Below are positions 18,756 to 28,037 of a DNA stretch of 42,811 nt, piece after piece (within the stretch, counting starts at the first letter, position 1; each line of letters starts with the position of its first letter). The notes under the pieces are model-generated. The model was not told where the DNA came from and ran no database searches. It saw nothing but the letters and a program-made list of their open reading frames with translations. Location of the stretch: assembly GCA_018396435.1 (NCBI GenBank), contig JAGTRG010000008.1, positions 1 to 42,811 of the forward strand, in the 5' to 3' direction. The DNA comes from Candidatus Bathyarchaeota archaeon (GTDB taxonomy: Archaea; Thermoproteota; Bathyarchaeia; Bathyarchaeales; DTEX01). The translations under genes and the position numbers were made by a program.

Positions 18756-21700
18756 TCATGCGAATACAAGCATTTTGACATTTTTTGCGCCGAATTGTCT
18801 TAGCACATAATCATCAGTCCAATTTGTTGTCTCTCTAAAGGTTTCTGGACCTATGAAAGACGGATCACCGCCTTTGTAATGTAATGGTCCCAGAGCGTTC
18901 CTCAAAGTTCCAACCAACACTACTTTTATTTTGTTATATCCCCGCTTTAAGGCATCTGTTATCTCAATCTCATAAGGCGGCAATATGACTTTCCCAGCCT
19001 CTTTTTCATTGACATAAATTATGGCTAATGCCGCGTTAAATTCCTCAAAACTCAAGAAAACTCTAGCGTTTTCTGGAATTTTAGAACCCACATCTTTCTC
19101 AAGCTCAAATTCGCCTGCGTAAAATGGGTATCCCGCTTCGCATAGATCTCTAATTTCCGCCTCCTTTACTTCCTCTACCAGCCTTGAACCTCCCCTGGCT
19201 CCAATCTTAACCGCGAAGTCGCCCAAGAGGTAAATGTTTTCTAATTCCGGCTCTAAATCAACAATGCCCTCTATCTCTATGGTATTTAATCCTTTACCCA
19301 TAAGATTGGAAACATCTATCTTTGGGAAGTTCCAGTCTAGCCAGAAATCGTCCATTTCAGGATTAATGCTAACGCCATTAACATGTATCTTGAAACGCTC
19401 TGGTTTTTCTATCACTAGATATGCTTTTCTATTTTTGAATTCCACGTCAGATTCAAATTCGAATCTAAGCCTGAACTCGGTGCCCAGTCCCTTTCGAACT
19501 ATAGTCTCATGGGCTTTCCATACTGGCACAAGATCGCTCCATGCTCCCTTACTCCTGTACCTGCAATAGTCTAGGACCAGAATGTTTGGGTTAAGTCTCT
19601 TAATTCTCCATGGACCGTTGAGGGCTACTTCGCAGATCTTATTTCCTTTTTTATCAAATACTTGTGAATGCTCAATTTTGAAAGTTTCAGATAAATTTGG
19701 TCTTAAAACGAACATTTTAGATCCTATAGGTTCCAACCTTATGCTCCAGAAGGTTTTTCCATTTTTAATTTCGAATTTTTCAAAATTCTGTTCTCCGCTC
19801 ATTGGATCCCATATCTCAACACCAAATTCCCCATTTGCGGATAATCTTAAATCATGAGATCTTTCCCTGCTAGTGTTGACTATAAATAGGATGCGCCCAT
19901 CTTCATCTTCCCTCAAATGGTAGAGCACATCGCCATCTTCATCGCCTTCTATCGTTATTGATTTAGGAATATCTTCAAGTGCGGCGGCTAATGACTCCTT
20001 TCCGATAATTTTAAGGAGTTTAGCTTTGCTCAATAGATCCTTGATCTCTTCATTGGGTTCACCATCTACTAGATATGGCGTTGGATCTATAGCTATTAGT
20101 TTGCCACCTAAGGATGCAAATTCCTTCAAAATTTTTACAGTTTTGCTCGACAAAGTCACACTTGGAGGTATAATAATGGCATTATATAGAATATTGCCTA
20201 TACGTAATTTTTCACCATCGATTTTGCCGTATTTCTCCATTAGCATCTCATCCCCTAGGTCAAAATCTATATGGGCGGAAAGCAGCGATCGCAACAAACT
20301 CGAAAGATATTCATCTATTTCTGCAACCTTAGACATGTTTAATGGTGAATATAGAGCCCACGCGGTGCCTATGGGGTGAATAACAAGCACGTTAACTATT
20401 CGTTTACCCCTAGATAGCATGTAGCTCAGCCTTGCGAAGTATTCCTCCAGAATCCCGTTATATTTCCACCAGGGTTGGCTCCAATGGAAGTTTAGGCCAT
20501 AATCCCTCTTTCTTCTGCCACACATAGAGTACGGAACCAGATGATGATTTAGGAAGTTAACACCCATCACGTAAAGCCAATCGCCGATCCATTTTCTGTC
20601 GGCAAACGATGGATAGTTGCCAGTGCATCCATAGGTTTCACATAGAACTCTTTCTTTCCCAAGCTGATTGACAACGCTTGATACTTGCTTAGCCGTAAGC
20701 AGGCTGCCCCAAACATGCATGCCGAGATGATCTATTCCCGGAATATGTTGATACTCATAGTGGGGCATAACTGCTCCAGCGCATACTAATTGGCTTAGAA
20801 GGCTGTCTTCAGCTAAGTAATGTCCAGTGAATTTTAATCCACGCTTATCACACCATTCATATATCTGCTTAGAAAATGCCTCTAAAAACAGCATGGTTAT
20901 AGTTTTCCAGAAATCATAGCGCGTTTTAATATAATTCCCAACGTCAAAGAAAATCTCCGGAAGCCTCTCCATGATACTGTAACCATTTAATTCTTTGAAA
21001 CGCTCCACTAATCTATCAGTCCAGGGCACCGCGAAGGGCGCCATCCTTGGACCCCTGGGCGGAATAATTGATGAAGCCCTAGGTCTACTACTGGAAATGT
21101 TAGGTTCATCAGTAAATACCCCCGGTATCGTTTTGCCAATATTATTACTAAAGCGGTCTACATATGGTGCGTAAGCCACTTCTAAGAATTTTTTAACTAC
21201 ATTTTGATCTAGCAGATCAACATAGCTTAAGCCATAAAACCAGGTCTCTCCGGGAGGAGCTACAAAGACAATGAAGGATAGATATAGATAATCTTCCCCC
21301 TTCTCTTCAGGGTTAGCAGCTTCATAGTTTACCGGAAGCCGCCTATTATTTAACTTGCACTTAAAATTAGCTATGACTTCCTCACCGCCATAAGCTCTTT
21401 CGCCAGGCACCATAACTAAAGCTTTAGCCCTATATCTTGCACTGAGAGCTGGGACTATCCCCCCAGCGAAACCTGAAGGCCAGCAAAGTTCATCGTATAT
21501 CCATACATGCATGTCGAGTTTTTCCGCCTCATTCACAGCGGCCTCAAACGCCTTAAACCATTCCTCGCCAAGAAATGATGTAGCTAAGCCTTCTCTGGCA
21601 TGGAAGAAAGCTCCGCCATACCCGCCCTCATTCAGCAAGTCAATTTGCAGAGCAACCTCCTCTGGATTCAGCCTGTCATTTATCGACCAGAAGGGCGCGC

Positions 21701-21776
21701 CCTTAAACTCTGAAGGGGGACTCTTAAAAAGATCCTTTTTAATCAAACATTTACCCCAGAAAGCATGTAAAACCAA
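18756..21776 (-). CDS. Large glycoside hydrolase, GH106 (alpha-L-rhamnosidase)-like
   Basis: 1006 aa; N-terminal APFWSINDRLNPEEVALQIDLLNEGGYGGAFFHAREGL...WIYDELCWPSGFAGG; TDEPN; C-terminal beta-sandwich-like region; no obvious signal peptide. Confidence 0.75.
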   Translation of the reverse strand: MVLHAFWGKCLIKKDLFKSPPSEFKGAPFWSINDRLNPEEVALQIDLLNEGGYGGAFFHAREGLATSFLGEEWFKAFEAAVNEAEKLDMHVWIYDELCWPSGFAGGIVPALSARYRAKALVMVPGERAYGGEEVIANFKCKLNNRRLPVNYEAANPEEKGEDYLYLSFIVFVAPPGETWFYGLSYVDLLDQNVVKKFLEVAYAPYVDRFSNNIGKTIPGVFTDEPNISSSRPRASSIIPPRGPRMAPFAVPWTDRLVERFKELNGYSIMERLPEIFFDVGNYIKTRYDFWKTITMLFLEAFSKQIYEWCDKRGLKFTGHYLAEDSLLSQLVCAGAVMPHYEYQHIPGIDHLGMHVWGSLLTAKQVSSVVNQLGKERVLCETYGCTGNYPSFADRKWIGDWLYVMGVNFLNHHLVPYSMCGRRKRDYGLNFHWSQPWWKYNGILEEYFARLSYMLSRGKRIVNVLVIHPIGTAWALYSPLNMSKVAEIDEYLSSLLRSLLSAHIDFDLGDEMLMEKYGKIDGEKLRIGNILYNAIIIPPSVTLSSKTVKILKEFASLGGKLIAIDPTPYLVDGEPNEEIKDLLSKAKLLKIIGKESLAAALEDIPKSITIEGDEDGDVLYHLREDEDGRILFIVNTSRERSHDLRLSANGEFGVEIWDPMSGEQNFEKFEIKNGKTFWSIRLEPIGSKMFVLRPNLSETFKIEHSQVFDKKGNKICEVALNGPWRIKRLNPNILVLDYCRYRSKGAWSDLVPVWKAHETIVRKGLGTEFRLRFEFESDVEFKNRKAYLVIEKPERFKIHVNGVSINPEMDDFWLDWNFPKIDVSNLMGKGLNTIEIEGIVDLEPELENIYLLGDFAVKIGARGGSRLVEEVKEAEIRDLCEAGYPFYAGEFELEKDVGSKIPENARVFLSFEEFNAALAIIYVNEKEAGKVILPPYEIEITDALKRGYNKIKVVLVGTLRNALGPLHYKGGDPSFIGPETFRETTNWTDDYVLRQFGAKNVKMLVFA

Positions 21777-21916
21777 ACTCCATTTAAACTTAACTCCATT
21801 ATTTGTAAATTAAAAAATTCACAGAATTATTTATGACCCAATATCGCTCGTCATTTTTAGCCCCCTTCTTCAACTACTTCTTTTTCAGTTTCCTCGGGAT
21901 TAATGCGCGTTATCTG

Positions 21917-22822
21917 TCAAGTGCTGGCAGCAGTTAACTCAACAAAATCAAACTTTTCCAGGTTTAGTTCCCCTATTCTTTGAGGGACAATTTTTAGCAG
22001 AGGCTTTGATAAGAACAGGTAGAGCGATAGTCTAACGTTTTTACCATTTAACTTAAACATTGTATTTCGGAACGTAGCGAGACACATATTTCCGAAAACT
22101 GAAGTTACCAGTCCTATCCTCTCATTTAAAAATTTAACTTGTCCGCCGATTTTTGGTGTGAAATTTGTATGAACCCCAAAAAATCCGTAATGCGGTATGC
22201 CGCCATCTAGAAAGCCGATTTGTTCATCTAAATAGACCGGTATACCATGCTTGAACTCTCTTTCTGGAGCGATTAAAGAATACTCGCGCTTAGAATCCAC
22301 TACCGTTCCCTTTATACTCATTAGATCAATCAAGTCCATATTATCATCAATCTTTATTGTTCCGCCTATTCTGCATCCCCCTCTTGCACGTATTGGATCT
22401 TCCCGATTTCTCACATCGACATGAATATGGGGCTCAGTCCAAAAATCGAAGAAACCGGATCTTATGAGGACCCCAATTTTCTCGCCAACATGCATATTGT
22501 CGCCAACCTTAACTGTAGGCTTTAAATGAAGAATCTTCACTATTTTATTTTTGTTTTCTAGACTTCTTAGAAGAAGAACATAATCCTTATCTGAACATTT
22601 AAAATTTTTATGCCAGAATCGGTTAACCTCTCTTATTCCTATAACTTCCCCATTAACTGGAGATTGAGCTACGCTATTAAACCATGCATTAGGATAGATA
22701 TCTATGCTGGCGCAATTTCGATGCGCAAAATATGGGCTGTTAAAAAATGAAAATTTACCATTTTTAGGGCAGTATATGTTTACACCCTCAGAGTGAGCAA
22801 CTTTGATCATATCAGACCTCAT
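21917..22822 (-). CDS. M23/LytM-like metallopeptidase-fold protein
   Basis: HRNCASIDIYPN (H...D), SPVNGEVIGI, VKVGDNMHVGEKIGVL, PHIHVDVRN (HxH, compare HLHFEVR). Confidence 0.55.
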   Translation of the reverse strand: MRSDMIKVAHSEGVNIYCPKNGKFSFFNSPYFAHRNCASIDIYPNAWFNSVAQSPVNGEVIGIREVNRFWHKNFKCSDKDYVLLLRSLENKNKIVKILHLKPTVKVGDNMHVGEKIGVLIRSGFFDFWTEPHIHVDVRNREDPIRARGGCRIGGTIKIDDNMDLIDLMSIKGTVVDSKREYSLIAPEREFKHGIPVYLDEQIGFLDGGIPHYGFFGVHTNFTPKIGGQVKFLNERIGLVTSVFGNMCLATFRNTMFKLNGKNVRLSLYLFLSKPLLKIVPQRIGELNLEKFDFVELTAAST

Positions 22823-22914
22823 CGAGCAGCATTAGGAAAAGTAAATCCGACATCCTTAAAAATATATTTTCCTCGCTCAATACCTAAATTATTCTCAATC
22901 GGTGGTGAAAATGC

Positions 22915-23601
22915 ATGTTTGACCTAAATTTGGTGGAAAGATATAAACTCGTTAGAGTTGCAGACGTTGTAGACGCTTTGGATCGCTTCGGCATCCATGA
23001 AAACGCTTTAGTGTCGCATGAGATAGGGCCAATATATCCGGGGATAAAGATGGCTGGTTTCGCCATAACGGTTCAAGCCAGAAAAGTCCAAGAAGAAATG
23101 CCTTTAATCAGTCCAGAGGAATACGATAGATACGCTGAGGAATGGTATAGAATTAGGGCAAACTATGATAATTTTATGAGGCTTGCTGGTCCAGGAACAG
23201 TTATAGCAATAAACTCAGCGGGATGCATAAATGTAGGCTTCTGGGGGTCCATGATAGCTTTAGTAGCTAAGTCTAAGAGTGTTGAAGGCGTAGTTCTGGA
23301 TGGAGGCTGCAGAGACATATGGGAAATTCAGCGCATACGGTTTCCAGTTTTCTGTAGAAGCAGAGGTCGTACTGAAGTCGTAGGTCGGCTGGAAATTCCC
23401 TCTGAAAATGTAAATATCTCAATTTTGATAGGTGGTGTAACTGTTAACCCTGGTGATGTGATAGTTGGGGACGACGATGGCGTTGTGGTTGTTCCAAGAA
23501 AGATAGCTCATCGAGTGCTGGAGAGAGCTGAGAAACAGCTGATGCTGGATAGAAATTCTCAAAAACCTTATCTTGAAAAACTGGGGATAAATCTTCCATA
23601 A
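22915..23601 (+). CDS. RraA-family protein, likely aldolase
   Basis: LDGGCRDIWEIQRIRFPVFCR (R-D-x2-E motif), VNPGDVIVGDDDGVVVVP. Confidence 0.87.
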   Translation: MFDLNLVERYKLVRVADVVDALDRFGIHENALVSHEIGPIYPGIKMAGFAITVQARKVQEEMPLISPEEYDRYAEEWYRIRANYDNFMRLAGPGTVIAINSAGCINVGFWGSMIALVAKSKSVEGVVLDGGCRDIWEIQRIRFPVFCRSRGRTEVVGRLEIPSENVNISILIGGVTVNPGDVIVGDDDGVVVVPRKIAHRVLERAEKQLMLDRNSQKPYLEKLGINLP

Positions 23602-23625
23602 AGCGGTAGGGCTGTAGGTGAGTTT

Positions 23626-24066
23626 ATGGAATTTAAAAATATGGTTCAAGTTGGCCTGGTCGTAAGCGATATCGAAAGGGCGAGAGCATTATGGGCTAAA
23701 TTACTGGAGGTTGAAGAACCGCCTATAGTTGAAACTGAAGATTGGGATTTTACCCATATGAAGTTTAGGGGTGAAGCGTCGAAAGGAAGAGCTAAATTAA
23801 CATTTTTTAAGTTGGAGAATATGGTCCTAGAGATAATTGAGCCCATAGGTGGGCCGAGCACATGGCAGAATTTCCTTGAGAAGCACGGCGAGGGAATCCA
23901 TCATATAGCGTTTGTGGTGGAAAATGCTGATGAATCTATGCGAAAACTTTTAGAAAACGGGGCTTCAGAAGAACAAAAAGGACGATTTAAAGGTGGCGGC
24001 TACTTTTACTTAGATTCCAGAAAAAGTTTAGGGGCCATAATAGAACTTCTTTATTATGAAAAGTGA
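23626..24066 (+). CDS. VOC (glyoxalase/bleomycin resistance/dioxygenase) superfamily protein
   Basis: QVGLVVSDIERARALWAKLLEVEEPP, GEGIHHIAFVVENADESMRKLLENG. Confidence 0.87.
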   Translation: MEFKNMVQVGLVVSDIERARALWAKLLEVEEPPIVETEDWDFTHMKFRGEASKGRAKLTFFKLENMVLEIIEPIGGPSTWQNFLEKHGEGIHHIAFVVENADESMRKLLENGASEEQKGRFKGGGYFYLDSRKSLGAIIELLYYEK

Positions 24067-24509
24067 TCACTATGGAGTATTTTTCAATGGATAAAATAGG
24101 CAGAATATTTCTACTTCGACTTGATCCGGGCGATTACGTCTTAGAGAGCGTAAATGAGCTGGTACACAAAGAAAAAATAAAAGACGCTGTAATTATTTCA
24201 GCCATTGGAACATTAGATCATTGCGTTCTACACATGGTTACAACAACTGGTTATCCTCCAAAGGAATTCTTCAGACGCTGGGAGGATAAACCTTTAGAAT
24301 TGACATCCATCATGGGCATTATAGCCGATGGAAAACCGCACCTTCACGCAGTTGTGTCAGATCGAGAATGTGCGTATGCAGGACACTTAGAAGAAGGCTG
24401 TAGAACACTCTATCTGGCAGAAATAGCGATCATAGAACTAAAAGATGCGAATTTAACCAGAATCTTGGATGAAAATAAAATTCTGAGGCTAAAGAAAAAG
24501 AAAATCTAA
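24063..24509 (+). CDS. PPC/DUF296-domain protein (start may be ATG 24072)
   Basis: GRIFLLRLDPGDYVLESVNELVHKEKIKDAVIISAIGTLDHCVLHMV, KPHLHAVVSD, GHLEEGCRTLYLAEIAIIEL. Confidence 0.85.
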   Translation: MITMEYFSMDKIGRIFLLRLDPGDYVLESVNELVHKEKIKDAVIISAIGTLDHCVLHMVTTTGYPPKEFFRRWEDKPLELTSIMGIIADGKPHLHAVVSDRECAYAGHLEEGCRTLYLAEIAIIELKDANLTRILDENKILRLKKKKI

Positions 24510-24530
24510 TATTTATCCCTAAAAAATCTT

Positions 24531-25073
24531 TTATTTATTAAAAGCTGGAATCTTTTTTCTAACTGCCTCCTGAAGGAGCATTCCGCCGAAAATGCTTATG
24601 AAGCCTTGAATTGCATTAAACGCCGCATAAAGGTGGCTCTGCAGCAGAATCGCCATGAACGATGTCTGAGTGAAAAGTGGGAGGATAAGTAGGGTTGCGA
24701 AAAACATAATTGTACACCTGAACAAAACTCCAAATAAGATGGGCATATGCCGCTTAAACTTGGGGACAAGCTTCATTGAAAAGGCAACGCCCGCAACCGT
24801 GGAAAACTCAGCTAAAGCTTTCATGGAAGCCCCTATAACGTCGCCGCTTCGAGCAAGAATTGCGAAAAGGGCAACGGCTGAGGAGAAAAGGCTCGAATAG
24901 AAGCCTAAAATATAAAAGGATAATAGAATGGGCACTCCTGTGAAGTCAAACTTGAGGAATGGAAGCCAAGGAAAAATTATTTTTAGACCAGAATACTTCA
25001 TTGAATAATCAAAGACTACGACTAATGCCGCGAGGACAGCGGTGCCTGCAATGGTTACAGTTCTATTGATCAT
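24531..25073 (-). CDS. ECF transporter S component, RibU-like
   Basis: Six-TM protein with FLKFDFTGVPILLSFYILGFYSSLFSSAVA. Confidence 0.75.
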   Translation of the reverse strand: MINRTVTIAGTAVLAALVVVFDYSMKYSGLKIIFPWLPFLKFDFTGVPILLSFYILGFYSSLFSSAVALFAILARSGDVIGASMKALAEFSTVAGVAFSMKLVPKFKRHMPILFGVLFRCTIMFFATLLILPLFTQTSFMAILLQSHLYAAFNAIQGFISIFGGMLLQEAVRKKIPAFNK

Positions 25074-25156
25074 GAGAATTATAACATAATCCGCCTTGCT
25101 TATAAGACTATTGTGGGGAAAATAGGCGAGATGCTGGCAGAGTTTTTAAGACGACT

Positions 25157-26326
25157 TCATTGAGGCGGTCTCAGCATCCATCGGGATCCTGAAAGGAGTC
25201 CACGAATAGGCAGTTTTTGGGGGCATTTCTCCTCGCATGCACCGCATTTTACACATGCATCAGCTCTCTTCTCCGGTGGAATATCTGCATAATATTTTTC
25301 GATAACTTCGCGTCTCTGCATCTCATCAGTAGCTCTAAGAACCTCGTTATAAAAGGCTAGGATCTCAGGTATGCTTACACCTTGGGGGCAGGGCATGCAG
25401 TATCGGCATCCGGTGCATCCTACAAAGCCGCACTGGAGATATTTCTCTCTCGCCTTATAAATGACTTCTAATTCTTTAGGCGTAAGTATATTAGATCCTG
25501 AGCGGTCAGCTATTTGAATGTTTTCGATTACTTGCTCCATAGTGCTCATCCCGCTTAAGGCAACTGAAACTTCGGGGTGATTCCAAACCCAGAGAAGAGC
25601 CCACTCAACAGTGGATCTGTTGATTCCAAACTCATCCCATATTTTCTGAACTTCTTTTGGCGGTGTAACGGCGAGTAAACCGCCCTTTATTGGCTCCATA
25701 ATTATAACTGCGAGTCCTTTTGAGGCAGCATACTTAAGTCCCTTGATCCCAGGTGTTTGCCTACTGCTCTCGTTATCCACATAGTTATATTGGATTTGAC
25801 AGAGACCCCATTCATAACTGTCAACTATTTCCTTAAAAATCTCAAACTCATCGTGAAAGCTAAACCCTAGATGATTAATTCTGCCATCAGCCACTTGTCT
25901 CTCAGCCCAATCTAGAACATTTAATTCTAAAGTTTTCCGCCAACTGTCCCTATTGAGACCATGCAGAAGATAGAAGTCTACATGGTTAAATTGAAGTCTC
26001 TGAAGCTGTTCATTAAAAATTTTGTCAAGATCCTCTTTAGCGTTAACTCTGCCAATAGGCATCTTGGTTGCAACCCTAGCTTTCTCCCGGTATTCACCCT
26101 TTAATGCTTTACCAACAACAATTTCACTGTTTCCACCGTGATATGGATAAGCTGTATCAATGTAGTTTACGCCATTATCTACGGCATATCTAATCATTTT
26201 TATGGCTTCAGGCTCATCTATTCTACTTGAATCGCCCTCAATTATTGGCAATCTCATAGCGCCGAAGCCGAGCACAGAAACATCCCAATCTAGCCGGCCA
26301 AACCTTCTGTACTTCAACATTTTCAC
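25157..26326 (-). CDS. Aldo/keto reductase with C-terminal 4Fe-4S ferredoxin-like domain
   Basis: VSVLGFGAMRLP, YIDTAYPYHGGNSE, CxxCRYCMPCPQGVSIPE, CVKCGACEEKCPQKLPI. Confidence 0.95.
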   Translation of the reverse strand: MKMLKYRRFGRLDWDVSVLGFGAMRLPIIEGDSSRIDEPEAIKMIRYAVDNGVNYIDTAYPYHGGNSEIVVGKALKGEYREKARVATKMPIGRVNAKEDLDKIFNEQLQRLQFNHVDFYLLHGLNRDSWRKTLELNVLDWAERQVADGRINHLGFSFHDEFEIFKEIVDSYEWGLCQIQYNYVDNESSRQTPGIKGLKYAASKGLAVIIMEPIKGGLLAVTPPKEVQKIWDEFGINRSTVEWALLWVWNHPEVSVALSGMSTMEQVIENIQIADRSGSNILTPKELEVIYKAREKYLQCGFVGCTGCRYCMPCPQGVSIPEILAFYNEVLRATDEMQRREVIEKYYADIPPEKRADACVKCGACEEKCPQKLPIRGLLSGSRWMLRPPQ

Positions 26327-26415
26327 GCTCTAATTAATTAACCCCTATGCCGCACAGTATTTCCTTAGAATGTTCCCATAGTTACTCTTAAATTTTTTGA
26401 CGACCTTTAAATAAA

Positions 26416-26435
26416 CAAATTGTTTAAACAATTTG
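26416..26435. promoter_or_regulatory. 20-bp perfect palindrome, candidate operator of the aldo/keto reductase
   Basis: CAAATTGTTTAAACAATTTG, abutting a minus-strand box A (TTTATTTAAAGG, about 26404-26415) about 80 bp upstream of the start at 26326. Confidence 0.6.
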
Positions 26436-26548
26436 GAATATGTTGAATAAAATGCTTCCTATTAGCCGGCATGCAGAAAATTTTGTAGAAATATGCCTAA
26501 TATCCCTTTTCCTTGTGGATTTTAAAAAAAGAAAAGATGATGAAAAAT

Positions 26549-27769
26549 TTAACATATTGGAATTTTTCCTTGTATTATTTCCATTGTAAATTTGTCCATA
26601 TTCTCCAGTTCGTATTTAACTATTTCTTTAACTTTTCTTTTTACGCTATCGAACGATGTGTTTGCTTCTGCAATTAATTGAACAGCTGTTATGACGGGTT
26701 GATTCACTGGCTGCCCGATTTTGCTTAACATCCAAACGTATACTTCCCTAACGCCTTGGACATTAATGCAGACCTCATTGGCGATCCTGTGGGTTAGAAG
26801 ATTATATATCTTGCCCACATGGCTAACAGGATTCTTACCGGCAGCAGCCTCAGAGCACTGAGGCCTATTCAACGATATAAGTCCATTCACTCTATTTCCC
26901 CTACCAACCTGCCCGGAGTCAGCTCCATCAGCGCTTGTTCCAAGCACGGTCAGATATAGTCCGTCTACGCCCCTCCCTGGAGCGTCAAGTGTGTTTAATT
27001 CCACATGAACCTTGTCAAAGCCATCGTTGCTTTTTTCTTCAACAAATTTATTTATATTTTCAAGAACCGCCATTTTTCTGTCGAAATATTGTTCTTCATT
27101 GCTTATGAAGCGGTCAACGAACGCCATAGAAATAGTCAAATTTAGATTTTTACCCCTGCGGAAGCCCATAACTTTTATGTCCTCTCCAGTCTCAGGGAAA
27201 ATGCTTTTAAATTTCTTTGAATTAAGATATTTTTCCACGTTGAGAACCATCCTTTCAGTTTTGGTTAATGGAGCCCACCCAACTGCTGCAGACGTATCAT
27301 TTGCCTCCAGAATTTTGCCTCCCCGCCTGAATATGTCCGTGAGTGCTTGAGAACCAGGCTGTATTTCAACTTGATACCTCACATGTTCCTCTGGGTCTAT
27401 AAACCGTAGATTTCTCTTAAACCATTCCTTCGCTGTCTGCACTGCCATTTCAGCAACCGGAATCTTTGCTTTATCAACTTCGAAAGTTGCTCTATCGCCA
27501 AAGATAAGTTTCATGGGCTTCTTTACAATACCTCCGCCAAACTTTACCTCAACTTCTCCGGCTACAAGAAGAGACTTGTCAATGTTATGATGCATTATCG
27601 CTCCAACTCTGTTAAGGTATTCCTTACTTAGGTTCACCGAAACCTCATCCATTATCGCATCGCATATCGAGTCTGGGTGCCCAAGCCCTTTTCTCTCTAC
27701 GATCTCTATTTCTTGCTCTTCAAGGGGAATGCTTCTTAATGGAATAATTGCGATATTTTCCATATCCAC
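26549..27769 (-). CDS. Archaeal-type methionine adenosyltransferase
   Basis: EIVERKGLGHPDSICDAIMDEVS, TSADGADSGQVGRGNRVNGLI, NPVSHVGKIYN. Confidence 0.97.
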   Translation of the reverse strand: MDMENIAIIPLRSIPLEEQEIEIVERKGLGHPDSICDAIMDEVSVNLSKEYLNRVGAIMHHNIDKSLLVAGEVEVKFGGGIVKKPMKLIFGDRATFEVDKAKIPVAEMAVQTAKEWFKRNLRFIDPEEHVRYQVEIQPGSQALTDIFRRGGKILEANDTSAAVGWAPLTKTERMVLNVEKYLNSKKFKSIFPETGEDIKVMGFRRGKNLNLTISMAFVDRFISNEEQYFDRKMAVLENINKFVEEKSNDGFDKVHVELNTLDAPGRGVDGLYLTVLGTSADGADSGQVGRGNRVNGLISLNRPQCSEAAAGKNPVSHVGKIYNLLTHRIANEVCINVQGVREVYVWMLSKIGQPVNQPVITAVQLIAEANTSFDSVKRKVKEIVKYELENMDKFTMEIIQGKIPIC

Positions 27770-27871
27770 ACGACCATGGCTAACATTTTAAAAGAATTAT
27801 AGAGTAATGAATATATATTTTACGTTATAATATCCTTTAAAGAATATACATTATAATACATATACTTTTGT

Positions 27872-27891
27872 GTGACTTTTGGGAAAGTCAC
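27872..27891. repeat. Perfect 8-bp-stem hairpin in the spacer upstream of methionine adenosyltransferase
   Basis: GTGACTTT-TGGG-AAAGTCAC. Confidence 0.6.
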
Positions 27892-28037
27892 GGAATTATT
27901 AGCAACTCCGCCAAATATAAAAAGGAACAAATATGAATGAATGTAACGTATATATTCTTCGTAGCTCACGCTAAGAATAAATTTGAAGAAATCTTTTTCA
28001 AGCGCGTTACCCCTACATACCTATTCTTCTTCAGTGG

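Noticed and set aside
19234-21813. Plus-strand ORFs inside the GH106-like gene
   Set aside because: Antisense to a continuous 1006-codon reading frame, with no independent support.
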